Shown piece by piece: positions 22,601 to 31,696 of a DNA stretch of 64,000 nucleotides. A program made the position numbers and the translations under genes. Origin of the DNA: Anoplolepis gracilipes (taxonomy: Eukaryota > Arthropoda > Insecta > Hymenoptera > Formicidae); the NCBI RefSeq assembly GCF_047496725.1, contig NC_132983.1, positions 8,867,001 to 8,931,000 on the forward strand, written 5' to 3'. The notes under the pieces were generated by a model that was not told the DNA's origin, did no database searches, and saw only the letters and a list, made by a program, of their open reading frames with translations. Numbering within the stretch: the first letter of the stretch is position 1; every line of letters begins with the position of its first letter.

Positions 22601-24790
22601 ACAAATTTCAACAATTGTGAAAAATAATAAATTGTCTAAGTGTATGTACAAATATATATATCTTTTATTTTACTTACAATGGTATTACCAAACATGGCCT
22701 CCTCCGATTTAACCGAGTCTACAGTATATTGTAGTCCTACCCTCCTCTAATCCATTATAAAGTAATTAAGTAATACAATGCAACTCTCAAGTGTTTGTAA
22801 GTAAACGCATTTAAAAATTTATATGCTACTTTTATACTGAATTGTAAGAACACACTTACAGGTAAGCAGCATAGTCTAATGGATAAAATACTTGATATAT
22901 GTTATTACGTCACATATTGATTGTTCGATTCTTACTTTTTCAAACTTACATTTTTTTAAAATTTGCATTGAAGCGATATTATACTATGTATTTTTATTAT
23001 TTTGATAGAAAAAATAATATATTTTAATCAGGGAGATTGCTAGTAATCTCCCTGATTAATTTTCATCACTGGCGATTCAAACAAAAATATTTTCATTAAT
23101 ATATTTTAATTATTTAAAATTTATTATAGTTAAAAATTATTTAATTCATTTATTTGCTACGCAATCAAAGTTATATGATTATAATTTATTTAATCTTAAT
23201 TTAACCTTAATTTAATCTTAACTTTAAATGTTACGTTATGCAATAAACATCTTATAATATAAGAAAAAATATATAAAGAAAATTTTGATTAAATGTTTAT
23301 TGCATGACACAAAACATTTAAGATTAAATTAATTACATTAATTACATAACTTTGCGTAGCAAATAATTAAATAAAATAATTATTAAGTATAATAAAATAT
23401 AATTAAAATATATTAAATTTTCGAATAAAATAATAAAAATACATAGTACAATAAATTTGCTTTAATGCAAATAAAAAAAAATTTTAAGTTTCAAGAAGTA
23501 AGTAATTGTACCAATATGTAGCACAGTAATCAGGTGTTTAATTCACTAGGCTACACAGCTGCTTACCTGCAAGTGTGGTTCTTATGATTCGGTATATAAC
23601 TAGCATATAAATTTTTAAACGCATTTTTCTCATGAATGCTTGAGAGTTACACCGTATTATTATTATATACAATAGATTAGATGGAAAGTAAGACTAAAAT
23701 GTATTTTAGACTTAAAGCAAAATCAAAGAAAGCTATGTCTATTCTCCTTGTTAGAGTAATCAAAAAGATTTATACTTATTTAGAGATTTGTGTGTCTTAT
23801 AGATGCATCTGTCACATCTTTGTCCAATGGAACAGACAAAGAAAAATCTTTACCAATACCGCCACCACCACCTCCTCTTCCGCCACCCACCACACCACAT
23901 ATCGCGAGAAGAGCTAGTTTACAAGATCATAAAATTGAGGAACGCAAAAAAAATCTACTGAGTGCACAGAAATCGACAGACGATATACTTAAAGATATCG
24001 ACAATATAAAATTGAAACCAATTGCAAGGTAGTTATTGAATGTGTGACAGCTTACAGTTTCCATGTAACATTACCTTATGATATTAAAAATAAAAAATAA
24101 TATAAATTTTCTCCTTGCATTACATAAAAAATTTGAAATAAATTAATATTATTGATATATACGTATATATGTACATACATACATATTATATGTATATCCG
24201 TATTAAATGTAATAAATTTATCTGTATCTTTCAATATATAAAGATTAAACTTTTAGTCCATAAACTAATAAATAATTATCAATTTTGATTAAATGTCATA
24301 AAGTTGTTAAATAGATTTAATTATATATTTATTTATTAATAATATAGATATAATAAGACTAAGTTGTACATGATTTTACGCTTGGCTTTTATTAGTTCCT
24401 ATTTTTCTGTAATATATTTATAATAAGATAATTTTTGAGTAATTTATGTTTATTGGATATAAACTATTTATGGATATAAAATTACATGGGAAAATAATTT
24501 CAATACATAATGCTAGGAAAAAATTTACTTGATTTATAATTATAGTTAGTCTATAAGTTATACAGTCTATTAATGACTCAATACAACTGTTAGGAATTAT
24601 AACTTTTATAAAATAAAGTAAAATGATTATATTAATCTTTCACAGATCTCCAGGTGGACATTCTATTCGGGTAAAGCGTGAGAATAGTCCATGCAATGAT
24701 TTGCAGGAAATTTTACGAAGACGCTACATCGTGATGCAATCTCCCAGCAGAAATTCATCAGATAATTTAGCTATAGACAATTCGTTTTAA
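11736..24790 (+). CDS. MTFR1: Mitochondrial fission regulator family protein, four coding exons
   Basis: Joining 11736-11917, 22505-22641, 23803-24028 and 24646-24790 gives 690 nt with no internal stop: 229 residues. The N-terminal R-R-S-I-V-R-R-I-G-S-F-L-P-L block, a central L-A-L-E-Q-E-L-Q-E-L-R-E-Q-I coiled segment (about residues 82-95), a poly-proline tract, an I-L-K-D-I-D-N-I-K-L block and a basic C-terminal stretch follow in the order seen in vertebrate MTFR1/MTFR2/MTFR1L. Family members act at mitochondria and influence fission and respiration; the insect role here is inferred. Intron phases are 2, 1 and 2. The ATG directly follows an acceptor AG, so an upstream coding exon cannot be excluded. 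The product is shorter than vertebrate homologues. Intron 1 is 10.6 kb of nested repeats. Confidence 0.85.
12764..12878. mobile_element. Palindromic MITE with AGGTGCTTTCC-like termini
   Basis: The left arm (GCTTTCCAACTAGCAACAC) and right arm (GTGTTGTTTGCTGAAAAT) are mirrored with mismatches, around a GATAGA core. A half-copy of the same family lies at 43220-43262. Confidence 0.7.
12879..13476. other. Intron 1 sequence, nothing specific
   Basis: AT-rich. No gene, repeat partner or hairpin recognised. The part of the intron from 11918 to 12763 is similar, with an (AC)n run at about 12069-12094 and (TA)n at about 12387-12412. Confidence 0.6.
13492..13668 (-). mobile_element. Retroposed 3' end of a non-LTR element (LINE or SINE)
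   Basis: A 177-bp GC-richer insert in AT-rich intron. It begins on the plus strand with a T-run (a poly(A) tail on minus), and is flanked by an exact 15-bp duplication, ATACATATTATATCT, at 13477-13491 and 13669-13683. Tail plus duplication is diagnostic of target-primed insertion. The parent family is not identified. Confidence 0.85.
13697..15730. mobile_element. Two-kilobase palindromic element with internal tandem repeats
   Basis: The left arm starts TCTGTGAAGTTGGCACATTT and the right arm ends with its mirror. Many hundreds of bases pair, including a CTCCTCTCTAAAGTA block (about 14035, mirrored near 15385). The interior has a unit with GTCGTGCTGATGATTTTCGG repeated at about 157-bp spacing (14401, 14558, 14715), and at least two inverted copies on the right (about 15000-15235). 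The left arm is interrupted by a Penelope fragment. No coding frame. Superfamily undetermined. Confidence 0.85.
14074..14252 (-). mobile_element. Penelope-like terminal fragment with 10-bp target duplication
   Basis: The minus-strand sequence GGACCACAACCAAATGGTCG and its surroundings match the terminal repeats of the Penelope element at 57072-60088. Flanks share AAAATTCTTA at 14064-14073 and 14253-14262. It combines material like that before and after the coding part of the full element, so it looks like an internally deleted copy. Confidence 0.8.
15778..15866. repeat. Short hairpin with GC-rich arms
   Basis: CGGTAACGGCGCGACG at 15778 pairs with CGTCGCGCCGTTACCG ending at 15866. The loop is AT-rich. 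Confidence 0.8.
15867..16591. other. Intron 1 sequence, A/T-rich with low-complexity AATAAATA
   Basis: No gene. 16430-16560 is largely AATA/AATAAAT repeats. Open frames there are compositional. Confidence 0.6.
16592..16968. repeat. Left arm of a 5.2-kb interrupted palindrome
   Basis: This segment is the mirror of 20693-21795. Matching landmarks are TCTTTACAAAAG at the outer end and AAGGCATTAAAAAC at the inner end. The arm is uninterrupted here. Confidence 0.8.
17332..18213. mobile_element. TACAGGG palindrome, family A, full length
   Basis: A near-perfect palindrome of about 880 bp. It starts TACAGGGTGGACCATTTTAA and ends with the mirror (with TTCACCCTGTA at the end). Arms are about 430 bp. 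Both ends abut TA repeats. No ORF longer than chance. Similar copies or parts lie at 29043-29810, 27356-27625, 46248-46272 plus 55854-56165, 26290-26480 and 30661-30812. Confidence 0.92.
18218..18662. mobile_element. TACAGGG palindrome, family B
   Basis: Starts TACAGGGTGTCTGGTAATAA and ends in its mirror (GGACAACCTGTA). The subterminal block GGTCAAACTGAGTAGAAAAG is mirrored, and a GC-rich GAGAAGGC/GCCTTCTC core flanks the centre. It abuts family A at 18213 with only four TA-type bases between. Confidence 0.9.
18687..19546. mobile_element. Chimeric TACAGGG palindrome: new left end on a family A core
   Basis: The interior (about 18890-19400) is the family A core with both arms present. The left 200 bp (TACAGGGTGGGCCAAATAAC...) and the right 80 bp (GGGAAATTAAATTGAAACACC) match neither each other nor the family A ends. 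Right terminus CACCCTGTA at 19546. Confidence 0.8.
19560..19613. repeat. (TA)n microsatellite
   Basis: About 54 bases of TA directly after the chimeric palindrome. Confidence 0.95.
19623..19745. mobile_element. Possible hAT-type nonautonomous terminus
   Basis: Begins CAGGGATGGAAAGTTA and contains GTAACTAGTTAC with repeated GTTAC motifs. This resembles the ends of many nonautonomous hAT elements. No partner end or 8-bp duplication was found. Confidence 0.4.
20081..20270 (+). mobile_element. Single-ended TACAGGG-like fragment
   Basis: AGGGTGTCCCATAACTCAAT at 20085 is a terminus of the palindrome superfamily, but no mirrored end follows. Flanking 19746-20080 and 20271-20692 are AT-rich with ATAAATAA runs and nothing recognised. 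Confidence 0.5.
20850..21578. mobile_element. Family B2 TACAGGG element with internal duplication/insertion
   Basis: The outer ends TACAGGGTGTCCGGTAATAA (20850) and GGACACTCTGTA (21578) mirror each other, including the specific ACCTTTCATGGGCAGATAGA block. A second left-arm-like end starts at 21284 (TACAAAGTATCCGGTAAT), and a complete different palindrome lies at 20991-21276. A compound built by insertion into TA sites. Confidence 0.8.
20991..21276. mobile_element. TACAGGG palindrome, family C, nested
   Basis: A 286-bp palindrome from TACAGGGTGTCCCATAATTC to GGGACACCTTGTA. The GTAGAGTAGGTTAAAC block is mirrored. It lies within the B2 compound. Confidence 0.88.
21850..22050. mobile_element. 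Degraded family A core
   Basis: Recognisable as the centre of family A by CAGAATAATGAGAAGAATCA and its mirrored partner CTCTCATTATTATGTA. The ends are lost. The rest of 21796-22504 is AT-rich with nothing supported. Confidence 0.6.
22505..22641 (+). CDS. MTFR1: MTFR1-like coding exon 2
   Basis: 137 nt. An acceptor AG at 22503-22504 is assumed; an alternative at 22512-22513 would also keep the frame and drop three codons. Donor GTATGT is at 22642. Encodes the leucine/glutamate-rich coiled segment. Confidence 0.8.
22772..23659. mobile_element. Palindromic element in intron 2 with a tRNA-like motif
   Basis: The left end GCAACTCTCAAGTGTTTG and right end CATGAATGCTTGAGAGTT mirror each other. So do GTAAGCAGC... 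and ATTTAAAAATTTATATGCTA further in. Total about 890 bp. Each arm carries an A-box/B-box-like pair: TAGTCTAATGG and GTTCGATTC in the left arm, about 50 bases apart, degraded in the right arm. Confidence 0.7.
23803..24028 (+). CDS. MTFR1: MTFR1-like coding exon 3
   Basis: 226 nt. Acceptor TCTTATAG ends at 23802 and donor GTAGTT starts at 24029. Encodes I-P-P-P-P-P-P-L-P-P-P and the basic/acidic helical stretch ending L-K-D-I-D-N-I-K-L. Confidence 0.85.
24029..24645. other. Intron 3 of the MTFR1-like gene
   Basis: AT-rich. No repeat element recognised. Ends in acceptor TCTTTCACAG. Confidence 0.7.
24646..24790 (+). CDS. MTFR1: MTFR1-like terminal coding exon
   Basis: 145 nt ending in TAA at 24788-24790. 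Encodes a basic segment with I-L-R-R-R-Y and a Ser/Asn-rich tail. Confidence 0.85.
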
Positions 24791-24881
24791 GGATCATATA
24801 TGACAATTTTGTCGAATATTTTCATTGTATATATATATTTACACGAAATTTAGAATTTCTACACAAGCAAGTATCTTTCTT

Positions 24882-24950
<69 letters not shown>

Positions 24951-25889
24951 AATATTTTGGATTATTAGTGGCACTCTCTATGTTAGATAAAGTCTGTAAA
25001 GAAAGTCTAAAACCAAAGATCAGTTTATTGCAGCAATGTAACATTTGTGATTCAGGTAATTTTTTCTTTACAACGAGAAATAATGATCAATTTTATACTT
25101 TTTTGATAAGTTTAAAGGCCATTTTAATTTATTATGTTTAAAGTAGTTATTTTGGCCGACTCTAAGTAAGGCTATTGTGATATTAAAGTCTCAATGGCTT
25201 TTTCTGCAAGATTCAGTCATCAAAACTTTCTATTATTTAATATTGATAGATGTTATTTTCACATGTCATGATAGAATATACAATTCCTGCTACTATTTTT
25301 ATATTAACAAAATATAGATAAAAAATTTTAGTTAGTAATTGTTTGTAAATAAAAAAATTAATAAATTTTAATGATTTATATGATCAAGAAATTAATATCA
25401 ATATTATTATTAATATTAAATTTGATTATTTATAATGATTATATATTATAATATTAATAGTGATTATTATACATTAGTGATATTACTTTATTTATTTAGT
25501 AATTTTTTATACAAAAGAATAGCCAAATATGTTATGCGTTTAAAATGCTGTAAAAAATAATTTGATTTTATTGAGAAATTTTAATTTGATCTTGATGAGA
25601 CATTTTTACTGGAATGTTGAAAGTGACCGAGGAGGAAAGAATCATATTGCGTATTAATTAATTGCTTTTACTAAATGATGTAATATATTTGAAATATAAT
25701 ATAAAATATACACTCGGTATAACTCCGCGTTAGGTAATATATCTCGCGAGAAATCAGTGCAGTATTTAGTCCCTAAGTATATTTGGTTTGATATATTGAC
25801 TCATATTATATCTATTAAGTTACGACTGTTCTGAATCTATACAAGTTTTTTTTATCCGAAACTTTCCGAATAATATTTCGACAACATCA
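24791..25889. other. 3' UTR and AT-rich downstream DNA
   Basis: Begins as the presumed 3' UTR of the MTFR1-like gene. An (AT)n array lies at about 24886-24938, with AT-rich sequence after it. Several AATAAA-type signals occur (e.g. near 25350), and none can be chosen. No other gene seen. Confidence 0.55.
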
Positions 25890-26137
25890 GTGAGTATAAA
25901 ATGGCCACGTATTTGATTGGCCAATTCAAAATAGGACTCTTTGATTGGCCAATTCAAAATAGGACTCTGATTGACCAATTCAAAATAGGACTCTCTGATT
26001 GGCCAATTCAAAATAGGACTCTGATTGACCAATTCAAAATAGGACTTTCTGATTGGCTAATCGTTGCTGGTGACCTTAAGCATCAGTCGATATGATTGGT
26101 GGTGTCCAATCCGAACGTGACTATTTCGGACGCTCCC
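25890..26137 (+). repeat. Dispersed repeat R2, copy B, with internal tandem expansion
   Basis: Inverted homologue of 8902-9042. Inside it the motif CCAATTCAAAATAGGACT occurs at 25921, 25949, 25975, 26003 and 26029. Spacing alternates 28 and 26 bp, i.e. a 54-bp higher-order unit. Copy A has this motif once. Confidence 0.9.
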
Positions 26138-26522
26138 CGACAACATCTATCCGTCGTTCATTCGCAGCGAGCGATTCTTCTTTTCAGTTAAATTTTTGAA
26201 GAGGAGTATTTGACAGACATGATCATGTTTGCCCGATTCCTGTCAATAAAGTCCAAATATGAACGGAGAAACTGCAAAGTCGAAGTTCTCTACTATTATA
26301 AGACATTTTTTTCTACAGGATATTTCAGAGTGTCTGTATCAGGCGTTTTTTTTTTCAGAAACCAAGGTTTCTATTGAAAATATTTCCTACTCAAGGGATG
26401 CATAAGATGATGTCATTGGATTGACCTTGAGTATCGAGGTCATATAAAAACTATCTAGATTTTTAAACAGAACTACTCTAATGTTTTTATACTAGAATAT
26501 TATAAACGCATGCTATGCGCGT
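26138..26522. other. Degraded family A fragment in unassigned DNA
   Basis: 26330-26480 keeps traces of family A (AAGATGATGTCATTGGATTG, TTGACCTTGA). The rest is not recognised. Confidence 0.45.
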
Positions 26523-26879
26523 TGTTACGTGCCTTGCAAGCAACGTAAGGAAATAAAACATAAAGTTGGGGATACGGTGCTCAGTGCTTTTATTATGAAA
26601 TTTCTGAGATGTTGCTGAGGCCGAGTATAAATGAGAACTAAACTACATTTTATAACACTGGACCTTCATTCTCGGAGGTTCTCACATGTAGATAAGGTCA
26701 TGTGCCATTTCGAAATGATGCGGTTATCGTTTTTAAGTCAAATCTCGCGAAAAGATATTAAGAGTGTCCTATGACTTGTGCACATCTAGAGAACTGTCTT
26801 ATTAGAGACATCTTTGCTGTCTCTTAATAAGATATCTATTCGTAAAATATTAGCGTGGGAAAAGTTACGGTACAAAACA
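26523..26879 (-). mobile_element. Solo LTR of the G2/G3 gypsy family
   Basis: Starts TGTTACGTGCCTTGC and ends GGTACAAAACA on the plus strand. Aligns along its length with the LTR at 37728-38068 (shared GGGGATACGGTGCTCAGTGC and TTCTCGGAGGT). No internal region flanks it, so it is a solo LTR. No intact target duplication seen. Confidence 0.85.
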
Positions 26880-27355
26880 CCTCTCCTCTTTGGAGTGGAG
26901 AACTTCCTTAAAGTAATAGAGTACGGAAGTATGAGTCCTAGCAGTAACTTACTTCTAGATTAATACAATACAGCTTAATCTAACATAATGCAATTAATTA
27001 TAAGATATAAGTTGATTACAAAGATAGCGATTGGTAGTATAAATTTTATGTGATACAAGATGATATTTTTACATACTAATTTAGATTTGATAATCGGTAA
27101 TTTCGAGAGCGAGAACTCTGTCTCTCTGCGCCATGATCATTGTTTTCACTACGTTAAAGTGTTTCATTATCTTCGACGGGTATTGATGTAAGAGTAACTT
27201 CCTGTTGTGTGGTTATTACATGTAGTTGTGCATTACTGTTGGTTACATTATTATTAAAACAGTGGTTGAAATAATGAATATAGCCTTCTCTAGATATACA
27301 ATATAGTCTAAAAATGTTAACGCACTTACTTATTAGAACATTTTATGAATATATA
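26880..27355. other. Unassigned intergenic DNA
   Basis: No gene or repeat partner seen. Confidence 0.5.
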
Positions 27356-27625
27356 CAGTGTCCCATTTTAAGTGTGCACCTCAAATAACTTTCTTATTTT
27401 TGATTTTAGAAAAAAATGTTCCAAATAAAAGTTGTATGGTTTCGAGGGGGCCATAAAATGGTACTATTGGTTTGACCTTGGATAGTCGTTTGAAGGTTAC
27501 GTGAAAGTCACCTTGAATTTGTTAAATGGGACACTATATATTTTTGCATATTCTTGTAGCTTACCTCGAGAGCTTTCCAAAACACTATAATAAAATATTT
27601 TTTCATTAAGTATTTTTCGAGTTAT
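27356..27625 (+). mobile_element. Half copy of family A
   Basis: CAGTGTCCCATTTTAAG at the left is followed by the family A blocks GGTTTCGAGGGGGCCATAA, TTGGTTTGACC and GAGAGCTTTCCAAAACACT. The second arm is absent. Confidence 0.75.
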
Positions 27626-28540
27626 GATCCAGTCATAACTCGAAATGAAAAGTCAAAAAGATATCGAATCGATGTCAATACTTTCAAAATGCATCAAAGT
27701 ATCATGGCGGCTATATTCGGCTTGCGTTCAAATAATACTAATATCGATTCGACATCGAATTAATATCAGTTTTCTCAGGTGCTATTTACTGCATGCTTAC
27801 ACCGAAAAAATGATTTTCTTGAAATATATACTTAACCCCTTAGTCCCCTTAATAAATATTCTTAACGAATTTCTTAACGAATAAAAATATTTCCTTCTTT
27901 ACGTAATAATTTTAAGAATATCTTAAATTTAAGAATATCTTCTATTTTGGCACACCGCTCTTAATTTGCGTTCGCACCACTAGAAGGCAAAACGGTATAT
28001 TTCTCCCGTAGATAGAAAAACTTCTCGCAAGATATAAGGACCCCAACCCAAGAGAGCTCAGTATCGGGGCTGTTTTGTTAGCCATGAAGATGCAAATTGC
28101 AACGTTTGCGAAACGTTTGAGATTACGATGTTTAATTACGCGACATTCATCCGGAAGCCCCCAGTTTAGACTAATGGTCGCGAAAGCCTCAAAACTAGAA
28201 ATGTATATATTCTTACATATTAAGAATACCTAATACTTTTCTACTTTTTAGAGAATTTCTGTCTTTAGTTAAGAAAACCCTTTTGGCGCTTATTTTAGAA
28301 GAAAACATTCTAAAAATAAGTGGTATATTAAGATGAGAATATGATTTTTTCGATGTATTAATGATCTATTAATATGGATAACGGGAATATATCTTTTGAT
28401 TACATTTGTTATATTTAATAATTTTGTTTTTGTGTTTGTCAATAAATTTTTATTTTGATTTCTTAAATAATTAATAATTACTATTTAAGTCATGCGGGAT
28501 AACCATAATATTATTAGTAAAAATATTTACCGGACATATA
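27626..28540. other. Unassigned DNA
   Basis: Includes a moderately GC-rich patch at about 28015-28200 without a coding frame I can support. Short ATCGA-type motifs occur near 27660-27770 and again at 30520-30650. Confidence 0.5.
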
Positions 28541-29028
28541 TACAGGGTGTCTCATAACTAACGAGCCAACACTCGTGAGCGGGTAGAGCGGGTTAAATGG
28601 AATAGAAAAGTCCTGTACCATTTTACGATTTTCAGAATAATTATTGAGAAATTAATTTACAAAGATCGACAAATCCGGCGCGAGTATCAGCCCGCCGCAA
28701 AGAAGATGGCGAGAAGGACGGTCCACCGCTAGGCCGGTCGCTAAATAATAATCGCTAATCTATTGTTCTTATCAACGCTTCTCGTCTATGCCCCTGGTAA
28801 CCGCGAGGCAATGACGCCTATTTACGCCGCGCGTTTAGCGATCGTCCTTAGGGCCGTCCTTCTCGCCATCTTTTTCAGGCTGAACTCGCGCCGGATTTGC
28901 CGATCTTTGTAAATTAATTTCTCAATAATTATTCTGAAAATCGCAAAATGGTACAGGACTTTTCTATTCCATTTAATCCCCTCTACCCGCTCACGAGCGT
29001 TGGCTCGTTAATTATGAGACACCCTGTA
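28541..29028. mobile_element. TACAGGG palindrome related to family B
   Basis: Starts TACAGGGTGTCTCATAACTA and ends with its mirror at 29028. The TAATTTACAAAGATCG and GGCGAGAAGGAC blocks are mirrored around a GC-rich centre. Inner blocks match family B (18218-18662); the terminal 40 bases differ. Confidence 0.9.
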
Positions 29029-29042
29029 TATATATATATATA

Positions 29043-29810
29043 TACAGGGTGGACCATTTTAATCCATCCAGTCGAATATCTCGAAAACCAAGCTCAGGAG
29101 AGAAAAATGTTTCAGACAAAAGTTATATGGTTTCGAAAGGGCCATAAGATGGTACCATTGGTTTGACCTTGAAAAGTCATTTGAAGGTCACGTGAAAGTC
29201 ACTTCAAGTTTTTTAAATGGAACACCCTATATATTTTTACATATTCTTGTAGCTCATCTCGAGAGCTTTCCAAAACACTTATGACAAAGTATTTTTCATT
29301 AAGTATTTTTTGAGTTATAAGGCTTCAAAGTTGCAGTATTTTGACATAAAGTACAAGATATCTCATAAAATATTCATTTTTTGATTGTCTTACTCTAATA
29401 TTTTTATGCACAGAATAACGAGACGAATCAATTGGTATAATTAAAACACATAATTATGTTAAAGTAAAATCTGAATTAGCAACTAACAGTTACACATTTT
29501 TACTTTAACATAATTATGTATTTTCTTTACACCAATTGATTCGTCTCATTATTCTGTGCATAAAAGTATTAGAGTAAGATAATAAAAAAATGAATATTTT
29601 ACGAGATATCTTGTATTTTATGTCAAAATACTGCAATTTTGAAGCCTTATAACTCAAAAAATACTTAATAAAAAATACTTTGTCATAAGTGTTTTGGAAA
29701 GCTCTCGAGATGAGCTACAAGAATATGTAAAAATATATAGGGTGTTCCATTTAAAAAATTTGAAGTGACCTTCACGTGACCTTCAAATGACTTTTCAAGG
29801 TCAAACCAAT
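29043..29810. mobile_element. Family A palindrome, truncated at its right end
   Basis: Close match to 17332-18213 through both arms, but the right arm stops at CAAACCAAT (29810), about 120 bp short of its terminus. It begins 14 bp after the preceding element, within TA repeats. Confidence 0.88.
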
Positions 29811-29857
29811 CTTTTACACACACACTCAGCCATACACACATCGTGTGTAGCAATCAG

Positions 29858-30206
29858 CTGATCGCAGCGTCCGACGTTATTTTAAGGAACACTTATTCCT
29901 GACGTAATTATACGACATTTTCTTCTTTACCAAAATTTTATTTAAAGCATAATTTTGTGTTATAAGATAAAATAGTTAGCAATTTTGATTCATGCGGCGG
30001 TAATCACTCGTCGGACAGTCAGCTGCGCCTGCGCTCGCGGTGCGCCGCGCTGCTCCTGGCTGCCTTCTATACTCGACGCGTGATTTGCTAACTATTTTCG
30101 CTCAAAAACTACGCTTTAAATCAAATTTTGGTAAAGGAAAAATTGTCTTAGAATTGTGTCAGGAGTACGTCATTTTACGGACGGAAGGTTGTTCTGGGAC
30201 ACCCTG

Positions 30207-30208
<2 letters not shown>
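29858..30208. mobile_element. Family D element, left end missing
   Basis: Runs from CAGCGTCCGACG to GGGACACCCTGTA. Matches the palindrome at 35009-35430, including GGTAATCACTCGTCGGAC and CTAACTATTTT blocks. The TACAGGG left end is lost. Confidence 0.75.
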
Positions 30209-30248
<40 letters not shown>

Positions 30249-30391
30249 TGAGCGAAAATAGTTAGCAAATCACGCGTCGAGTATAGAAGGCAACCAGGAG
30301 CAGCGCGGCGCACCGCGAGCGCAGGCGCAGCTGACTGTCCGACGAGTGATTACCGCCGCATGAATCAAAATTGCTAACTATTTTATCTTAT

Positions 30392-30443
<52 letters not shown>

Positions 30444-30455
30444 ATATATTATTAT
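30209..30455. repeat. (AT)n arrays flanking an inverted copy of the family D centre
   Basis: 30249-30398 is the reverse complement of about 29965-30113, with one mismatch seen. TA arrays lie on both sides (30209-30245 and about 30396-30440). Confidence 0.85.
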
Positions 30456-30660
30456 TATAATTTAGCTAAAATATTTAAATATTAATACAATAATTTATTA
30501 TTAAATACAATATTGATATCAAATCGATATTGATTCGAGGTTCGAAATTTGTTCGAAATCGCGGACACGATTGAATCAAAATCGATCTTTAAATTGATAT
30601 TATTTCGATGAAACGACTTCGACATCATTTCGATGTCATTTCGAAATTTCATTTCTAACT
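30456..30660. other. Unassigned AT-rich sequence
   Basis: Contains several imperfect TTCGA/ATCGA motifs. No gene. Confidence 0.5.
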
Positions 30661-30812
30661 GGGGAGGCTTGGAAGTTCCAATATTTTGACATCAAATACG
30701 AAATATCTCGCAAAATATTAATTTTTCGATTTTTTTAGAGAAACATCCATGTATTTTTTTATGATTATTATTATGTGCTAAAAAGTATTAAAATAAGATA
30801 ATCGAAAAATTA
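30661..30812. mobile_element. Family A core fragment joined to the truncated G2 element
   Basis: Keeps ATTTTGACATCAAATACG, ATATCTCGCAAAATATT and AAGTATTAAAATAAGATAAT from the family A interior, then joins env sequence of G2 at about 30813. Confidence 0.6.
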
Positions 30813-31322
30813 ATTTTTTACGAGAGTTGCTAGAATCAATTAGATTATTAAATTGATTAGGTACTAGTGTTACAGGTAATCTTTTGTTGTTTATCATATG
30901 ATGAGAATCTTTTAAATTATTAAACAATTCTCTAGGAGATAGTATTTTAGAATAGAGTAATCCTCGGCGCGCTAATAATATAGTGTCGGTAAGTATTTCT
31001 AGTTCCAATTCATATTTGAGCATCATTTCAGCACAATCTAGTAAATATGAATTTATTTTTGGGTTCATTTGCGTTTCAGTTAGTTTATTAAAGTTTTGTA
31101 ATATGTGTACTTTTAATATGTTCAAATTAAAATCGATTTCTCTAAATTTTTTATTATTTGCTATAAAATTACAAAAGTTATTAATAGTTGATTGTATAAT
31201 ACTGATTTGTTTTTTATATAGATTTATTAATTGTTTTGAATTATTATAAGTAAGATCTATCTGTTCGTTATAGTAATCAGCATCATATGAATCTAATGTG
31301 TCGAATAAGATCTTCGAAATTT
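30813..31322 (-). pseudogene. Env fragment of gypsy element G2
   Basis: The minus-strand frame shows the conserved middle of an insect errantivirus-type F-like envelope protein: a D-T-L-D motif near 31300, then a long helical region, and a hydrophobic L-x-D-T-I-L-L-A-R stretch near 31000. The N-terminal part is separated by the inserted tandem repeat at 31325-31696, and the transmembrane end is missing. Non-functional. Confidence 0.65.
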
Positions 31323-31324
31323 AA

Positions 31325-31676
31325 CCTGTGTGAAGTTAGCCCCACAATATTAAAAAATCAAAAATTTTCTTTTTGCTAACGTTTGCCCATCGTTTGCCCA
31401 TGAATGCCCCGTTGGAATTTTCGTTTTCCCCCTTTTAGTTTAAAAAATATAGGCAAAACAAATTTTGGGAGGCCAACTTTACACTAGCCCCCCAACATTG
31501 AAAAATCTAAAATTTTCTTTTTGCGAACGTTTGCTCATCGTTTGCCTACGAATGCCCCGTTGGAATTTTCGTTTGCGCCTCTTTAGTTTAAAAGTTACAG
31601 GCAAGTCAATTTTGAGATCTGGCCCCTCAATACTGAAAAATCTAAAATTTTCTTTTTGCAAACGTTTGCTCATCGG
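31325..31676. repeat. Tandem repeat of about 133-147 bp, 2.3 copies
   Basis: The landmark AAAAATTTTCTTTTTGC (or the variant TAAAATTTTCTTTTTGC) followed by ACGTTTGC recurs near 31360, 31507 and 31640. GCCCCGTTGGAATTTTCG occurs twice. It interrupts env of G2. Confidence 0.8.
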
Positions 31677-31680
31677 TTGA

Positions 31681-31695
31681 CCTAACCTAACCTAA
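31681..31695 (-). repeat. Telomere-like (CCTAA)3 = (TTAGG)3
   Basis: Three exact CCTAA units after GGTTGA at the boundary between the tandem repeat and G2 sequence. Confidence 0.85.
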
Positions 31696-31696
31696 C

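Noticed and set aside
22860..22950. Functional tRNA gene
   Set aside because: A- and B-box-like motifs exist but acceptor and anticodon stems do not pair convincingly. Kept only as a tRNA-like motif in a palindrome.
25820..26095. ORFs with repeated peptide on both strands
   Set aside because: They translate the R2 internal tandem motif.
27645..27884. 79-codon plus-strand ORF
   Set aside because: It starts at the broken edge of a family A half copy and has no recognisable features.
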